Origin: Eubacterium sp. CAG:786
Lineage (GTDB): Bacteria; Bacillota; Clostridia; Oscillospirales; Ruminococcaceae
DNA: 29,696 nucleotides
NCBI GenBank assembly: GCA_000432175.1
Contig: HF989497.1
Span: forward strand, 6,947 to 36,642
Reading direction: 5' to 3'
Made by a program: the position numbers and the translations under genes. Shown here piece after piece: positions 8,273 to 15,507 of the stretch (its first letter is position 1; each line of letters opens with the position of its first letter). The notes below the pieces were generated by a model. The model made no database searches. It saw only the letters and a program-made list of their open reading frames with translations, and was not told where the DNA came from.

Positions 8273-8719
8273 ATGAAAAAGATACTGATCATGAATGGCC
8301 CCAACCTCAATCTTCTCGGGGAGCGCGAGCCGAATATCTACGGCAGTGAAACTCTCAACACCATCAACGACATGCTGGACGAAAAGGCACGCAGCATGGG
8401 CTTTGAGCCGGTGTTCTTCCAGAGCAATTCAGAGGGCGCGCTTATCGACAGGCTGCACGAATCCCGGCTGGACTGCGCGGGCGTGATACTCAACGCAGGC
8501 GCGTATACGCATTACAGCTACGCTATCCGCGACGCTATCGCAGCTATCCGCATTCCGGTCATTGAAGTGCATCTTTCTAACGTAAACAGCCGCGATGAGT
8601 TCCGCAAGAATTCCGTTATCGCGCCGGTCTGCAGGGGAACGATAGCAGGCTTCGGCAGCAACAGCTACGTACTGGCGCTGTACGCACTGGAAAATATCCT
8701 GGGTGAATGCCATGACTAA
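8273..8719 (+). CDS. aroQ: 3-dehydroquinate dehydratase, type II
   Basis: Third step of the shikimate pathway: trans-dehydration of 3-dehydroquinate to 3-dehydroshikimate. The 148-aa length is typical of the small dodecameric type II enzyme. The flexible active-site lid carries the catalytic Arg and Tyr in NLNLLGEREPNIYG (residues 10-23), the FFQSNSEGALID strand follows, NAGAYTHYS holds the substrate-binding Asn, and EVHLSNVNSRDEFR carries the His and Arg of the active site. GGGAGG precedes the ATG. It overlaps the 5' end of the Xaa-Pro peptidase gene; the order aroQ-pepP-efp is a conserved Clostridia cluster (established from genome context). Confidence 0.96.
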   Translation: MKKILIMNGPNLNLLGEREPNIYGSETLNTINDMLDEKARSMGFEPVFFQSNSEGALIDRLHESRLDCAGVILNAGAYTHYSYAIRDAIAAIRIPVIEVHLSNVNSRDEFRKNSVIAPVCRGTIAGFGSNSYVLALYALENILGECHD

Positions 8720-9782
8720 TATTGAGCAATTACAGCAGAAGCTTTCCGGGCAGGACTGCGGCGCGCTCATCACTTCTGACGTGAGCAGACGGTATTTCTG
8801 CGGGTTCAAGTCGTCGGCGGGAGTTATTCTGGTGACCAAGGAGCAGAGCTACCTTATCATCGATTCGCGGTACTTCGACAAGGCGAAGCAGCGTGTGACG
8901 GACTGCCGCGTCCTTCTGCTGGAGGACATGCGTTCCCAGCTGACTGAACTGCTGCTCAAGCACAACATACGCAAACTCATGCTCGAGAGCGATTACATGA
9001 CCCTGACGGAATACGCGGATTACCGCGAGAAGCTGCATTTCGTTGACCTTGACGCTTCACCGGAGCTGTCGCAGTTCATCTGGGACATGCGCATAATCAA
9101 GTCCGACGAGGAAGTCGCGCTTATCGTAAAGGCGCAGCGCATCGCGGAAAAGGCTTTCGAGCGCCTGGTTGACAACATCAGCCGCGACATGACCGAAAAG
9201 CAGGTCGCAGCCCTGCTGAATTACTACATGATGGACTGCGGCGCGGACGACCTTTCGTTTGAAACTATCGCAGCTTCCGGCGTTAATTCGGCTTCACCGC
9301 ATGCGGTGCCCACGGACAAGAAGCTTGAGGAGGGCGACTTCCTGACGCTGGATTTCGGCGCCGTGGTGGACAGCTACCACAGCGACATGACGCGTACCCT
9401 CGCAGTAGGGCAGGTCACCCCGGAGATGGAGAAGCTCTACAATGCGGTGTATTACGCTAACCAGGACGGCATAAAGGCAGTCAAGCCCGGTATCAACGGC
9501 AAGGTCGTTGACAGCGTGGCAAGGGCTACCCTCGCTGCCTGGGGAGGCTATGACAAGTATTTCGGGCACGGTCTCGGTCACGGCGTGGGCCTTGAGATAC
9601 ACGAGCAGCCGACGCTTTCCCAGAGGAGCCGTTCTATGCTCAGACCCGGCATGATCGTTACCGTTGAGCCGGGTGCGTATATTTCCGGCAGGTTCGGAGT
9701 TCGCATAGAAGATATGGTAGTAGTTACAGAAAATGGCTGCGATGTGCTTACCAAATCATCAAAAAACCTTATTCATATATAA
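8712..9782 (+). CDS. pepP: Xaa-Pro aminopeptidase, M24 family
   Basis: Cytosolic metallopeptidase that releases an N-terminal residue preceding proline. The 356-aa protein has an N-terminal creatinase-like domain (about residues 1-125) and a C-terminal pita-bread domain with all five metal ligands: D214 (LDFG), D225 (SDMTRT), H290 (HGLGHGVG), E319 (VEPGAY) and E333 (RIEDMV). I start it at the ATG at 8712, which has GGGTGA five bases upstream and overlaps the aroQ stop by 8; a GTG at 8703 is possible but has no better site. It sits between aroQ and efp. EF-P relieves ribosome stalling at polyproline, so the pairing with a proline-specific peptidase is sensible, but the functional link is inference. 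Confidence 0.94.
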   Translation: MTNIEQLQQKLSGQDCGALITSDVSRRYFCGFKSSAGVILVTKEQSYLIIDSRYFDKAKQRVTDCRVLLLEDMRSQLTELLLKHNIRKLMLESDYMTLTEYADYREKLHFVDLDASPELSQFIWDMRIIKSDEEVALIVKAQRIAEKAFERLVDNISRDMTEKQVAALLNYYMMDCGADDLSFETIAASGVNSASPHAVPTDKKLEEGDFLTLDFGAVVDSYHSDMTRTLAVGQVTPEMEKLYNAVYYANQDGIKAVKPGINGKVVDSVARATLAAWGGYDKYFGHGLGHGVGLEIHEQPTLSQRSRSMLRPGMIVTVEPGAYISGRFGVRIEDMVVVTENGCDVLTKSSKNLIHI

Positions 9783-9809
9783 TTTTTTCAGTTTTTTTCA
9801 GAAAAGGGC

Positions 9810-9838
9810 TTGAAAAATCGCTTGAAATAGGGTAAAAT
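9810..9838 (+). promoter_or_regulatory. Promoter of efp
   Basis: TTGAAA (9810-9815), 17 bp, TAAAAT (9833-9838), in the 176-bp gap between pepP and efp. The resulting leader of about 115 nt contains a 6-bp hairpin around CAGCGC/GCGCTG. I see no recognisable riboswitch in it. Confidence 0.7.
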
Positions 9839-9958
9839 AATAGAGATAGATTTATACGGACGGGCTTTCCAGAAAAAGGGTTCGCTCCGGATAAAGTCAG
9901 CGCTGATGTTTTCGGTGGCGCTGTATGAATAATTACAAATAATTGGAGGTTCCCTACT

Positions 9959-10519
9959 ATGATCACAGCAGGAGATTTCAGAAACGGCATGACATTCGAG
10001 GAAGACGGCAACGTAATGCAGATCATCGAGTTCCAGCACGTTAAGCCCGGTAAGGGTGCAGCGTTCGTAAGAACAAAGGTGAGAAACGTTATCACCGGCT
10101 CCGTTGTAGAAAAGACCTACAACCCTACCGCTAAGTTCCCCACCGCTTACGTTGAGAGAAAGGATATGGAATACACCTACTCCGACGGCGAGCTTTATCA
10201 CTTCATGGATTCCGAGACTTACGAGGATATCCCTGTAAACGCTTCCGATGTTGGCGACAACTTCAAGTTCGTTAAGGAAAACATGGTATGTAAGGTACTG
10301 TCCTACAAGGGCAAGGTATTCGGCGTAGAGCCTCCGAACTTCGTTGAGCTCCAGGTCACACAGACCGATCCCGGCTTCGCAGGCAACACTGCTACAAACG
10401 CTACCAAGCCCGCTACACTGGAGACCGGCGCTGAGATCCGCGTTCCGCTGTTCATCAACGAGGGCGAGGTTATCCGTATCGACACCAGAACTGGTGAATA
10501 CATGGAGCGTGTAAAGTAA
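9959..10519 (+). CDS. efp: Translation elongation factor P
   Basis: EF-P enters the ribosomal E site and speeds peptide bond formation at polyproline stretches. The 186-aa protein has the three expected beta domains: the KOW-like domain I with the loop PGKGAAF, whose K32 is the residue modified in many bacteria, then OB domains II and III ending in the GEVIRIDTRTGEYMERV signature. The ATG at 9959 has GGAGGT 8 bases upstream. Codon use is strongly adapted (GTT, GAC, AAG, ACC), consistent with high expression. The loop type with PGKGAAF is the one seen in Firmicutes; no EpmA/EpmB-like gene is in the window, and I cannot say how K32 is modified. Confidence 0.97.
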   Translation: MITAGDFRNGMTFEEDGNVMQIIEFQHVKPGKGAAFVRTKVRNVITGSVVEKTYNPTAKFPTAYVERKDMEYTYSDGELYHFMDSETYEDIPVNASDVGDNFKFVKENMVCKVLSYKGKVFGVEPPNFVELQVTQTDPGFAGNTATNATKPATLETGAEIRVPLFINEGEVIRIDTRTGEYMERVK

Positions 10520-10600
10520 TTTCCGCTTCTGTATCATATATTCTTTGGAGTTAAGGGGCATGGCTGTGCTTCTGCCCATGACATGAAAGGATCGATGAAT

Positions 10601-11008
10601 ATGACTATCGGAGAAAAGGTATCCTATATCAAGGGTCTTGCTGAAGGTCTTCAGCTTGACGAGTCCACCAAGGAGGGCAAGGTTCTCGCAGCTATCGTTG
10701 ACGTTCTCGGCGATATCGCAGAAAATCTCGCTGAGGTTGACGAGGAGCTGGACGACGTTGCTGACGTTATGACCGATCTCGAGGAAAGTGTAACTGACCT
10801 TGAGGACGAGGTTTACGGCGTTGAGGACGATGAGGACGAATATGATGACGACTTCGACGAGGAGCTGGACGAAATGTACGAAACCACCTGCCCGAAGTGC
10901 GGCAACACTATCCGCTTCGACTACGACCAGGCTGCAAGCGAACAGCTTGACTGCCCGAACTGCGGCGCCCATCTCGAGTTCTCTCTTGAAGATGACGACG
11001 CTGAGTGA
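10601..11008 (+). CDS. CD1247-like acidic zinc-ribbon protein
   Basis: 135-aa protein of the type annotated as CD1247 N-terminal domain-containing in Clostridia; function unknown. It starts MTIGEKVSYIKGLAEGLQL, followed by an alpha-helical, extremely acidic stretch (residues ~45-90, mostly D and E). It ends in a zinc ribbon with two CxxC pairs: TCPKCGNTI and DCPNCGAHLEF. The start is placed at the ATG at 10601, which has AAAGGA nine bases upstream and matches the family's usual N-terminus; in-frame ATGs at 10583 and 10595 are worse placed. It directly follows efp, its usual neighbour. The zinc ribbon and acidic linker suggest binding to a basic partner or nucleoprotein, but that is inference. 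Confidence 0.85.
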   Translation: MTIGEKVSYIKGLAEGLQLDESTKEGKVLAAIVDVLGDIAENLAEVDEELDDVADVMTDLEESVTDLEDEVYGVEDDEDEYDDDFDEELDEMYETTCPKCGNTIRFDYDQAASEQLDCPNCGAHLEFSLEDDDAE

Positions 11009-11026
11009 TCTATAACTGACTGAATT

Positions 11027-11065
11027 TCAGGCGGAGACCTCAGGGTTTTCGCCTGATTTTGTTTT
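11027..11065 (+). terminator. Terminator after the efp cluster
   Basis: Stem TCAGGCG (11027-11033) pairs perfectly with CGCCTGA (11050-11056), with an inner CCT/AGG mini-stem, then a T-rich tract ATTTTGTTTT. It separates the CD1247-like gene from hisC. Confidence 0.75.
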
Positions 11066-11076
11066 AAGGAGACAAC

Positions 11077-12129
11077 ATGAGCTGGAAAGACAACCTTATA
11101 AAGATAGAGCCGTATGTGGCAGGAGAGCAGCCGAACAAGACCGATTTCATCAAGCTGAACGCAAACGAGAACCCATATCCTCCCGCGCCGGGAGTTATCC
11201 GCGCCATTGAGCAGTTCCGCGGTGGAAGCCTGAAAAAATACCCGGACGCTAATGCAAAGCCACTTGCGGACGCGCTTGCAAAGCGCTTCGGGCTGAAGCG
11301 CGAGAATGTGTTCCTTGGAAATGGATCTGACGACGTGCTGGCGCTGTGCTTCCGGGCGTTCTTCAACTCGGACAAGCCGGTGATATACCCGGATATCACG
11401 TATTCATTCTACCCGGTGTGGTGCGATATGCTGCGCATTCCGTTTGAGACTATTCCGGTGGACGATACATTCAACATAAACGCTGCGGATTACAAGCGCC
11501 CCAACGGCGGCGTTGTCATCGCAAATCCGAATGCGCCGACAAGCATCGGCAGGGGGCTGGATTTCATGCGCGAGATACTTGACGCAAATCCGGACAGCGT
11601 GGTGATCTCCGACGAGGCTTATGTTGATTTTGGCGGTACTTCCGCAGTGCCGCTGCTGAAAGAATACGAAAATCTTGTGGTGGTGCAGACATTCTCAAAA
11701 TCGCGCTCAATGGCGGGAATGCGCATAGGTTACGCGCTTGGTAACAGCGACATAATTGCCGCGCTGTTTGCCGCAAAGGACAGCTATAATTCCTACCCGC
11801 TGGACAGCGTTGCCATCGCTGCGGGCGTTGCTTCCGTCGAGGACGAGGAGTATTTCAGGGCGACGGTAGCCAAGGTAATGGCTACCCGCGGGCGCCTGAC
11901 GAACGTCCTGCGGGAAATGGGCTTTGACGTTGCAGACAGCAGCACGAACTTCCTGTTTGCGGAACACCCGAAATACCGCGCAAAGGACATTCAGGAATAC
12001 CTTAAAACCAGGGATATCTACGTCCGCTATTTCTCAAAGAAGCGCATTGACAACCGCCTGCGCATAACCATCGGCACCGATGAGGAGATAGACGCACTTA
12101 TTGCGGCTCTGAAAGAATACATAAAGTGA
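11077..12129 (+). CDS. hisC: Histidinol-phosphate aminotransferase
   Basis: PLP-dependent class I/II aminotransferase of 350 aa, converting imidazole acetol-phosphate and glutamate to histidinol phosphate. The family run is clear: IKLNANENPYPPAPGV near the N-terminus, FLGNGSDDVLALCFRAF, the VVIANPNAPTS loop, SDEAYVDF with the PLP-pyridine aspartate, and the Schiff-base lysine K208 in QTFSKSRSMAGMRIGYA, with phosphate-binding Arg nearby. The C-terminus ends in the NRLRITIGTDEEID motif. AAGGAG stands before the ATG. No other his gene is in the window; HisC homologues can also act on aromatic 2-oxo acids, so the role outside a his operon is less certain. It is bounded on both sides by terminators. 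Confidence 0.93.
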   Translation: MSWKDNLIKIEPYVAGEQPNKTDFIKLNANENPYPPAPGVIRAIEQFRGGSLKKYPDANAKPLADALAKRFGLKRENVFLGNGSDDVLALCFRAFFNSDKPVIYPDITYSFYPVWCDMLRIPFETIPVDDTFNINAADYKRPNGGVVIANPNAPTSIGRGLDFMREILDANPDSVVISDEAYVDFGGTSAVPLLKEYENLVVVQTFSKSRSMAGMRIGYALGNSDIIAALFAAKDSYNSYPLDSVAIAAGVASVEDEEYFRATVAKVMATRGRLTNVLREMGFDVADSSTNFLFAEHPKYRAKDIQEYLKTRDIYVRYFSKKRIDNRLRITIGTDEEIDALIAALKEYIK

Positions 12130-12134
12130 TATAC

Positions 12135-12175
12135 AAAAAGACCCACCTTGCAGAAATAACAAGGTGGGTCTTTTT
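12135..12175 (+). terminator. Strong terminator of hisC
   Basis: A perfect 16-bp stem (12135-12150 with 12160-12175; the arms read AAAAAGACCCACCTTG and its complement), with a 9-base loop, ends in a run of six T. The A-run on the other side makes it usable in both directions, so it could also stop the minus-strand araC transcript. Confidence 0.92.
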
Positions 12176-12229
12176 TAAGGCAATACCGTACAAAATCCAA
12201 TAAATGGTCTTTGTGCGGTGTTGCCTTAA
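12175..12229. repeat. 55-bp near-perfect palindrome overlapping the araC stop codon
   Basis: Two 20-base arms (12175-12194 and 12210-12229, beginning TTAAGGCAATACCG and ending GTTGCCTTAA) around a 15-base loop. The two arm differences become G-U pairs if the + strand is transcribed (hisC read-through), but A-C mismatches on the - strand. It supplies the TAA stop of araC. It abuts the hisC terminator. It resembles small palindromic repeats that occur in many copies in gut Clostridia, but copy number cannot be seen here. Confidence 0.7.
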
Positions 12230-13080
12230 TTTTGGGTTCTGTATTCTGACGGTGAGCGTCCGGTGTATTTCCTGAAAACACGGCTGAAATAGTTGGAGTC
12301 GTCGAAGCCGCAGCGCAGTGCCACTTCAGTCACCGGGATAACGCTTTCTTTCAGCATTGCGCTCGCGTGACGTATCCTGACATCCAGCAGATAGCGCTGC
12401 GGGGTCATTCCGTAGGCTGCGGAGAACAGGCGTATGAAGTGCCGCTGGGAATAATGCGACTTCTCAATAACGTCGGATATCGCTATGCTGTCTGCAAAGC
12501 TGGTTTCCATGAATGCGGCAGCGTCCGCAATTCCCGATATCTCACGCGGCTTTGTCGGGCAGTCGTAGAGCCGCGACAGCAGTACCGCAAGCTGGCGTAC
12601 AAGCGACAGCACCATCGTCTTTCTGCCGGGGGAATTGGTGGTGTATTCGGCTTCCGCGGCGTTTATAAGCGGCATTACACGCGCCATATCCGACGGCGTG
12701 AGCCGCAGTCTGCTCTGGAAATGCTGGGTGCTGCTGAGGTAAGGCTCCAGCAGGAACAGCGCATGAAATCCCGGAAGCTGACGAATGTCGCTGTCCCCGG
12801 GGAACAGCATTTCGGGCCGGTACATTACGTTGCAGATACGCAGTCCGTCGGGGGCTTCAAACCCGTGGGAAATGCCGTTGCCGATGACGAACACGTCACC
12901 CTTGCGTATTATGCTGCTTTCACCGTCAACGACATGTTCCGCGCTGCCGTCCAGGACTGTCACAAGCTCATAAAAATCATCGTGCCCGTGGACGAAAAGC
13001 GGAATATCGTGCCTCCCGAACTGTATGAACAGCGGGAAGCTGTCGTCGTTCGTGAAGTAACTCAGCTTCATGTTCTGCAT
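12226..13080 (-). CDS. AraC-family transcriptional regulator
   Basis: 284-aa regulator with an N-terminal cupin sensing domain and a C-terminal AraC DNA-binding domain. The cupin part (about residues 1-140) shows the HDDFYELVTVLDGSAEHVV and IRKGDVFVIGNGISHGF strands typical of sugar- or small-molecule-binding arms. The C-terminal domain has both helix-turn-helix units, around AISDVIEKSHYSQRHFIRLF and ALRCGFDDSNYFSRVFRKY, followed by the TGRSPSEYR signature. The ATG at 13080 is chosen for the GAGGGGGTGAGAG site; a longer reading from 13107 has none. It is divergent from the phage cassette at 13218 and is not obviously linked to metabolism genes. The ligand is not known. Its own upstream region has a promoter and a tandem 10-bp repeat that may be its operator. 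Confidence 0.92.
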   Translation of the reverse strand: MQNMKLSYFTNDDSFPLFIQFGRHDIPLFVHGHDDFYELVTVLDGSAEHVVDGESSIIRKGDVFVIGNGISHGFEAPDGLRICNVMYRPEMLFPGDSDIRQLPGFHALFLLEPYLSSTQHFQSRLRLTPSDMARVMPLINAAEAEYTTNSPGRKTMVLSLVRQLAVLLSRLYDCPTKPREISGIADAAAFMETSFADSIAISDVIEKSHYSQRHFIRLFSAAYGMTPQRYLLDVRIRHASAMLKESVIPVTEVALRCGFDDSNYFSRVFRKYTGRSPSEYRTQN

Positions 13081-13097
13081 GCTCTCACCCCCTCTAT

Positions 13098-13126
13098 ATG
13101 ATACCACAGCGGAGGTTAAAAATCAA
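13098..13126 (-). promoter_or_regulatory. Promoter of the AraC regulator
   Basis: On the minus strand TTGATT (13126-13121), 17 bp, TATCAT (13103-13098), with transcription starting close to the ribosome site. The short distance to the ATG implies a leader of only about 10-20 nt. Confidence 0.7.
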
Positions 13127-13133
13127 GTTTTCG

Positions 13134-13153
13134 TTTGCAGTTATTTGCAGTTG
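13134..13153. promoter_or_regulatory. Candidate AraC-type operator: two tandem 10-bp repeats
   Basis: TTTGCAGTTA and TTTGCAGTTG follow each other with a 10-bp period (one helical turn), 8 bp upstream of the araC -35 element. Tandem same-face direct repeats next to the -35 box are the usual architecture for AraC-family binding sites, so autoregulation or control of the divergent gene at 13218 is plausible. Sequence evidence only. Confidence 0.45.
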
Positions 13154-13217
13154 ATCCGGCTTTATTCTGTTATTGCGGAAATAACTCCGCAAGACAGAAA
13201 TATGGAGGGTAAAATTC

Positions 13218-14249
13218 ATGGATAATATGAAAACACTCGCGCTAACAGGCAGCGAGGAAAAGGCAGAATTCAGCGGAAGCAACGCATGGCTCCGCAACGA
13301 CGGCACGGACACTGTTTACGCGGCGAAATCCGCGGGAATTGCCGCGGGCGCGGACGGCGTGGTTGCCGTTCCCGCGGGGCAGTCTGCTCCGGTTTACGGC
13401 GCGAATGGAACGGTGTTCCTGCTGGGAACGGGCTCCGTGCAGCTCATCGGCAGCGATTACAGCACGAACCCTTTTAAGACTTCCGCACAGTCCGGCGGCT
13501 CGGGTGCGGATAGCGTGGCGAGAGCCGCTATTTCGGCGCATGCGGGGAACACCGATATTCACGTTACCGCCGCTGAAAAGGCAGCGTGGAACGCGGTGAA
13601 TTACAGCAATCCGAACCTGCTGATAAATCCGGATTTCCGTATAAATCAGCGCGGGGAGAACTCGTACAATGTAACAGGCTGCACTGCTGACTGCTGGTTG
13701 TCACAGGTGCTTTTCGAAGTAACTCCGCTTGAAAACGGAATACGAATAAGCTGTGTAAAAGAGATAACTTCCAATTCTTTCGCACTCTATCAGCGTGTGC
13801 CTGTTACGGACGCGCTTCATGGCAGTGACCTGACAATGACCGCGAATATCGCGTCAACAAGCGACTACGCATACATGGCGATCTATGCCTATGGTACTAG
13901 TGGAACTGTAGTAAAGTCGTCCAATAAGATAAAGCTTGAGGCGGGACTCAACAGCGTGACGCTCGAAAGTCTTCCGGATAGTACGGCATATATTCGGGCG
14001 CAGTTCACAATAAACACCGGTGCGCAGATCGGTGATTCTCTGGAAATAGCATGGGCGAAGCTGGAGATCGGGAGTACGGTAACGCCGTTCGTACCGCCTG
14101 ACCCGACAATGGAGCTACTCAAGTGCCAGCGGTATTACCAGATACGCACCACGAACGACGTTGACCCGCTGGATTTACGCCCCAGCATGAGGACTATCAC
14201 GGACATCAAACAGGTAACAGGAGGATACGCATATGTCGCAGAATTATGA
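13218..14249 (+). CDS. Phage tail fibre / receptor-binding-like protein
   Basis: 343-aa structural-type protein. The N-terminus is low-complexity beta-like (Gly, Ala, Thr, Val). A linker with NLLINPDFRINQRG leads into a carbohydrate-binding-module-like beta sandwich. The C-terminal block has the PPDPTMELLKCQRYYQIR motif frequently seen at the end of Firmicutes phage tail fibres and minor structural proteins. GGAGGG is at a good distance from the ATG at 13218. It heads a run of overlapping small genes (14233, 14476, 14699, 14892) that looks like the end of a phage late operon. No head, terminase or other tail gene precedes it; AraC is directly upstream on the other strand. It appears intact, so it may still be expressed, but a function outside a virion is unknown. 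Confidence 0.75.
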   Translation: MDNMKTLALTGSEEKAEFSGSNAWLRNDGTDTVYAAKSAGIAAGADGVVAVPAGQSAPVYGANGTVFLLGTGSVQLIGSDYSTNPFKTSAQSGGSGADSVARAAISAHAGNTDIHVTAAEKAAWNAVNYSNPNLLINPDFRINQRGENSYNVTGCTADCWLSQVLFEVTPLENGIRISCVKEITSNSFALYQRVPVTDALHGSDLTMTANIASTSDYAYMAIYAYGTSGTVVKSSNKIKLEAGLNSVTLESLPDSTAYIRAQFTINTGAQIGDSLEIAWAKLEIGSTVTPFVPPDPTMELLKCQRYYQIRTTNDVDPLDLRPSMRTITDIKQVTGGYAYVAEL

Positions 14250-14475
14250 TGAAATCATCGAACCGCGCGAGACCGACGAGGAGCGCGCCGCGCGTGAAAG
14301 CAGGCTCAGAGCTGCAGAAATCGCGCGGGAATTCGCGGAGATAGACCGGGAGCGAATACGCCCGCTTGCTGCGATAGCTTCCGGAAGCGCCACCGACGAG
14401 GACAGAAACAGGCTTGCTGGGCTGGAAGCCAGGGCGACCGCGCTCCGTGAGGAACTTGCGGGACTGGAGGTTTAA
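14233..14475 (+). CDS. Small charged phage-cassette protein (80 aa)
   Basis: An 80-residue, highly charged and probably all-helical protein (Arg/Glu/Ala rich, as in ERAARESRLRAAEIAREF), likely a coiled coil. It starts inside the end of the tail-fibre gene (17-base overlap) at an ATG with GGAGG upstream. Small proteins of this kind commonly sit between tail fibre and lysis genes in Firmicutes phages, sometimes as tail-fibre assembly helpers. I do not recognise a named family. Its stop is directly followed by the next ATG (TAAATG). Confidence 0.65.
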   Translation: MSQNYDEIIEPRETDEERAARESRLRAAEIAREFAEIDRERIRPLAAIASGSATDEDRNRLAGLEARATALREELAGLEV

Positions 14476-14709
14476 ATGGACAGCAGCGTAATCGTAGCGG
14501 TGATTTCGCTGGTGGGAACGCTGGGAGGTTCTCTGGGTGGAATTCTGGTGAGCTCGAAGCTTACTGCATATCGCCTGCAGCAGCTTGAAGTACGCGTCGC
14601 GGAACACAACAACTTCGCCCGCAGAATGCCGGTCATCGAGGAACAGATAAAGGTTATAAATCACCGTATCGAGGATTTGGAACAGGAGGAGAAGCATCAT
14701 GAAAATTGA
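14476..14709 (+). CDS. XhlA-like lysis accessory protein (77 aa)
   Basis: Small membrane protein with one N-terminal hydrophobic segment (VIVAVISLVGTLGGSLGGIL, residues ~5-25), followed by a basic turn and a heptad-like helix with YRLQQLEVRVAEHNN and VINHRIEDLEQEE. That layout matches the XhlA/haemolysin-type proteins next to holins in Firmicutes phages, which help holin-endolysin lysis. GGAGGT overlaps the end of the previous gene. It overlaps the holin start by 11 bases. Family from layout and context, not from a search. Confidence 0.65.
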   Translation: MDSSVIVAVISLVGTLGGSLGGILVSSKLTAYRLQQLEVRVAEHNNFARRMPVIEEQIKVINHRIEDLEQEEKHHEN

Positions 14710-14905
14710 CTGGAAACGAAAGCTTACATCCCGCAAATGGTGGGTGTCCGTCGCGGCTCTGGTGTCGGGACTTATCCTGGCGTTCGGTGGCGGCGACGAG
14801 GTCGCGACTACAGTCAGCGGCTGTATTATGGCGACAGCTGCGGTCGTGGGGTACACTATCGGCGAGGGACTCGCGGACGGAGGGCACAGCAATGACGATA
14901 ACTGA
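14699..14905 (+). CDS. Phage holin
   Basis: 68-aa protein with a basic N-terminus (MKIDWKRKLTSRKWW) and two hydrophobic segments separated by a short Gly/Asp turn: VSVAALVSGLILAFG and a second around TVSGCIMATAAVVGYTIG, then an acidic tail. This matches class II phage holins, which assemble in the membrane to release or activate the endolysin. It has AGGAGG before the ATG and overlaps both neighbours. It sits between an XhlA-like gene and an amidase, the standard lysis order. With the amidase broken, lysis by this cassette alone is unlikely. Confidence 0.75.
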   Translation: MKIDWKRKLTSRKWWVSVAALVSGLILAFGGGDEVATTVSGCIMATAAVVGYTIGEGLADGGHSNDDN

Positions 14906-15396
14906 CAGCCTTATCCCGAAGAACAAATACAACCGCCCGGGAACGAAATCCACACCGAAGCGCATTTGCGTGCATTACACCGGAGATTGTGGAAAAAATA
15001 CAGACCGCCTTGTTGCTTACTGGAAGAACGTCGCAGCCGGGGTGTTCAAGGACAAGCCCTGGAGCTGGACTTCCGCGCAGTACATCGTCGGGCTGAACGG
15101 CGAGGTGGTTCGGTGCATTCCCGATAACGAGATTGCATACGCAGCCGCGAACCAGAACGTGGACACTATCCACATCGAGGTGTGCTACAAGCAGAAGTCC
15201 GGCGCGTTCGAGGAGAAGTCCATCGTCGCTCTGGGCGAACTGGTGCGCAGCCTGATGAAGAAGTACAGCATCGGACACTATCCACATTGAGGTGTGCTAC
15301 AAGCAGAAGTCCGGCGAGTTCGAGGAGAAGTCCATCGTCGCTTTGGGCGAACTGGTGCGCAGCCTGATGAAGAAGTACAGCATTCAGGTGAAATAA
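14892..15396 (+). pseudogene. Broken N-acetylmuramoyl-L-alanine amidase endolysin
   Basis: The gene starts at the ATG at 14892 (GGAGGG upstream, overlapping the holin) and encodes the N-terminal part of an amidase (Amidase_2/PGRP fold): the zinc histidine motif ICVHYTG, the SAQYIVGLNGEVVRCIPDNE core and HIEVCYKQKSG. After about 127 residues it runs into a 112-bp tandem duplication (15161-15272 copied at 15273-15384). Because 112 is not a multiple of three, the second copy is frameshifted and the frame stops at 15288-15290 after 132 aa. In the shifted frame the second copy continues and ends ...SIQVK at 15396. The usual second zinc site (RHYDVTGKxCP) and the wall-binding domain are missing from both copies, so the product should be inactive. 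Confidence 0.85.
15161..15384 (+). repeat. 112-bp tandem duplication in the endolysin gene
   Basis: Bases 15161-15272 recur at 15273-15384 with four differences (about 96% identity). The second copy is joined to the last few codons (CAGGTGAAATAA) of an endolysin gene and then to a terminator. The divergence suggests either an old duplication or recombination between two related lysin genes. Confidence 0.92.
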
Positions 15397-15400
15397 AGAT

Positions 15401-15434
15401 ATCCCCGGGGCGCAGGCTCCGGGGATTTTTCGTT
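15401..15434 (+). terminator. Terminator of the phage lysis cassette, copy 1
   Basis: ATCCCCGG (15401-15408) pairs with CCGGGGAT (15419-15426), followed by TTTTTCGTTTT. It starts five bases after the truncated lysin's TAA. The same terminator recurs at 15843-15872 behind the second lysin end. Confidence 0.88.
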
Positions 15435-15472
15435 TTCCGCGATAATTCGGGGATTTTTCGGGGATTAAAACA

Positions 15473-15500
15473 AAAGAACCGCATTGCAATGCGGTTCTTT
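15473..15500 (-). terminator. Terminator of tRNA-Ala
   Basis: Perfect 28-bp palindrome with arms AAAGAACCGCATTG and complement, lying 8 bp past the tRNA-Ala 3' end. On the minus strand it is followed by TTTTGTTTTAA, a proper U-tract. Confidence 0.88.
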
Positions 15501-15507
15501 GACGTTA

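Noticed and set aside
12367..13101. 244-aa frame on + opposite araC
   Set aside because: Antisense shadow of a regulator with both HTH motifs and a clear ribosome site.
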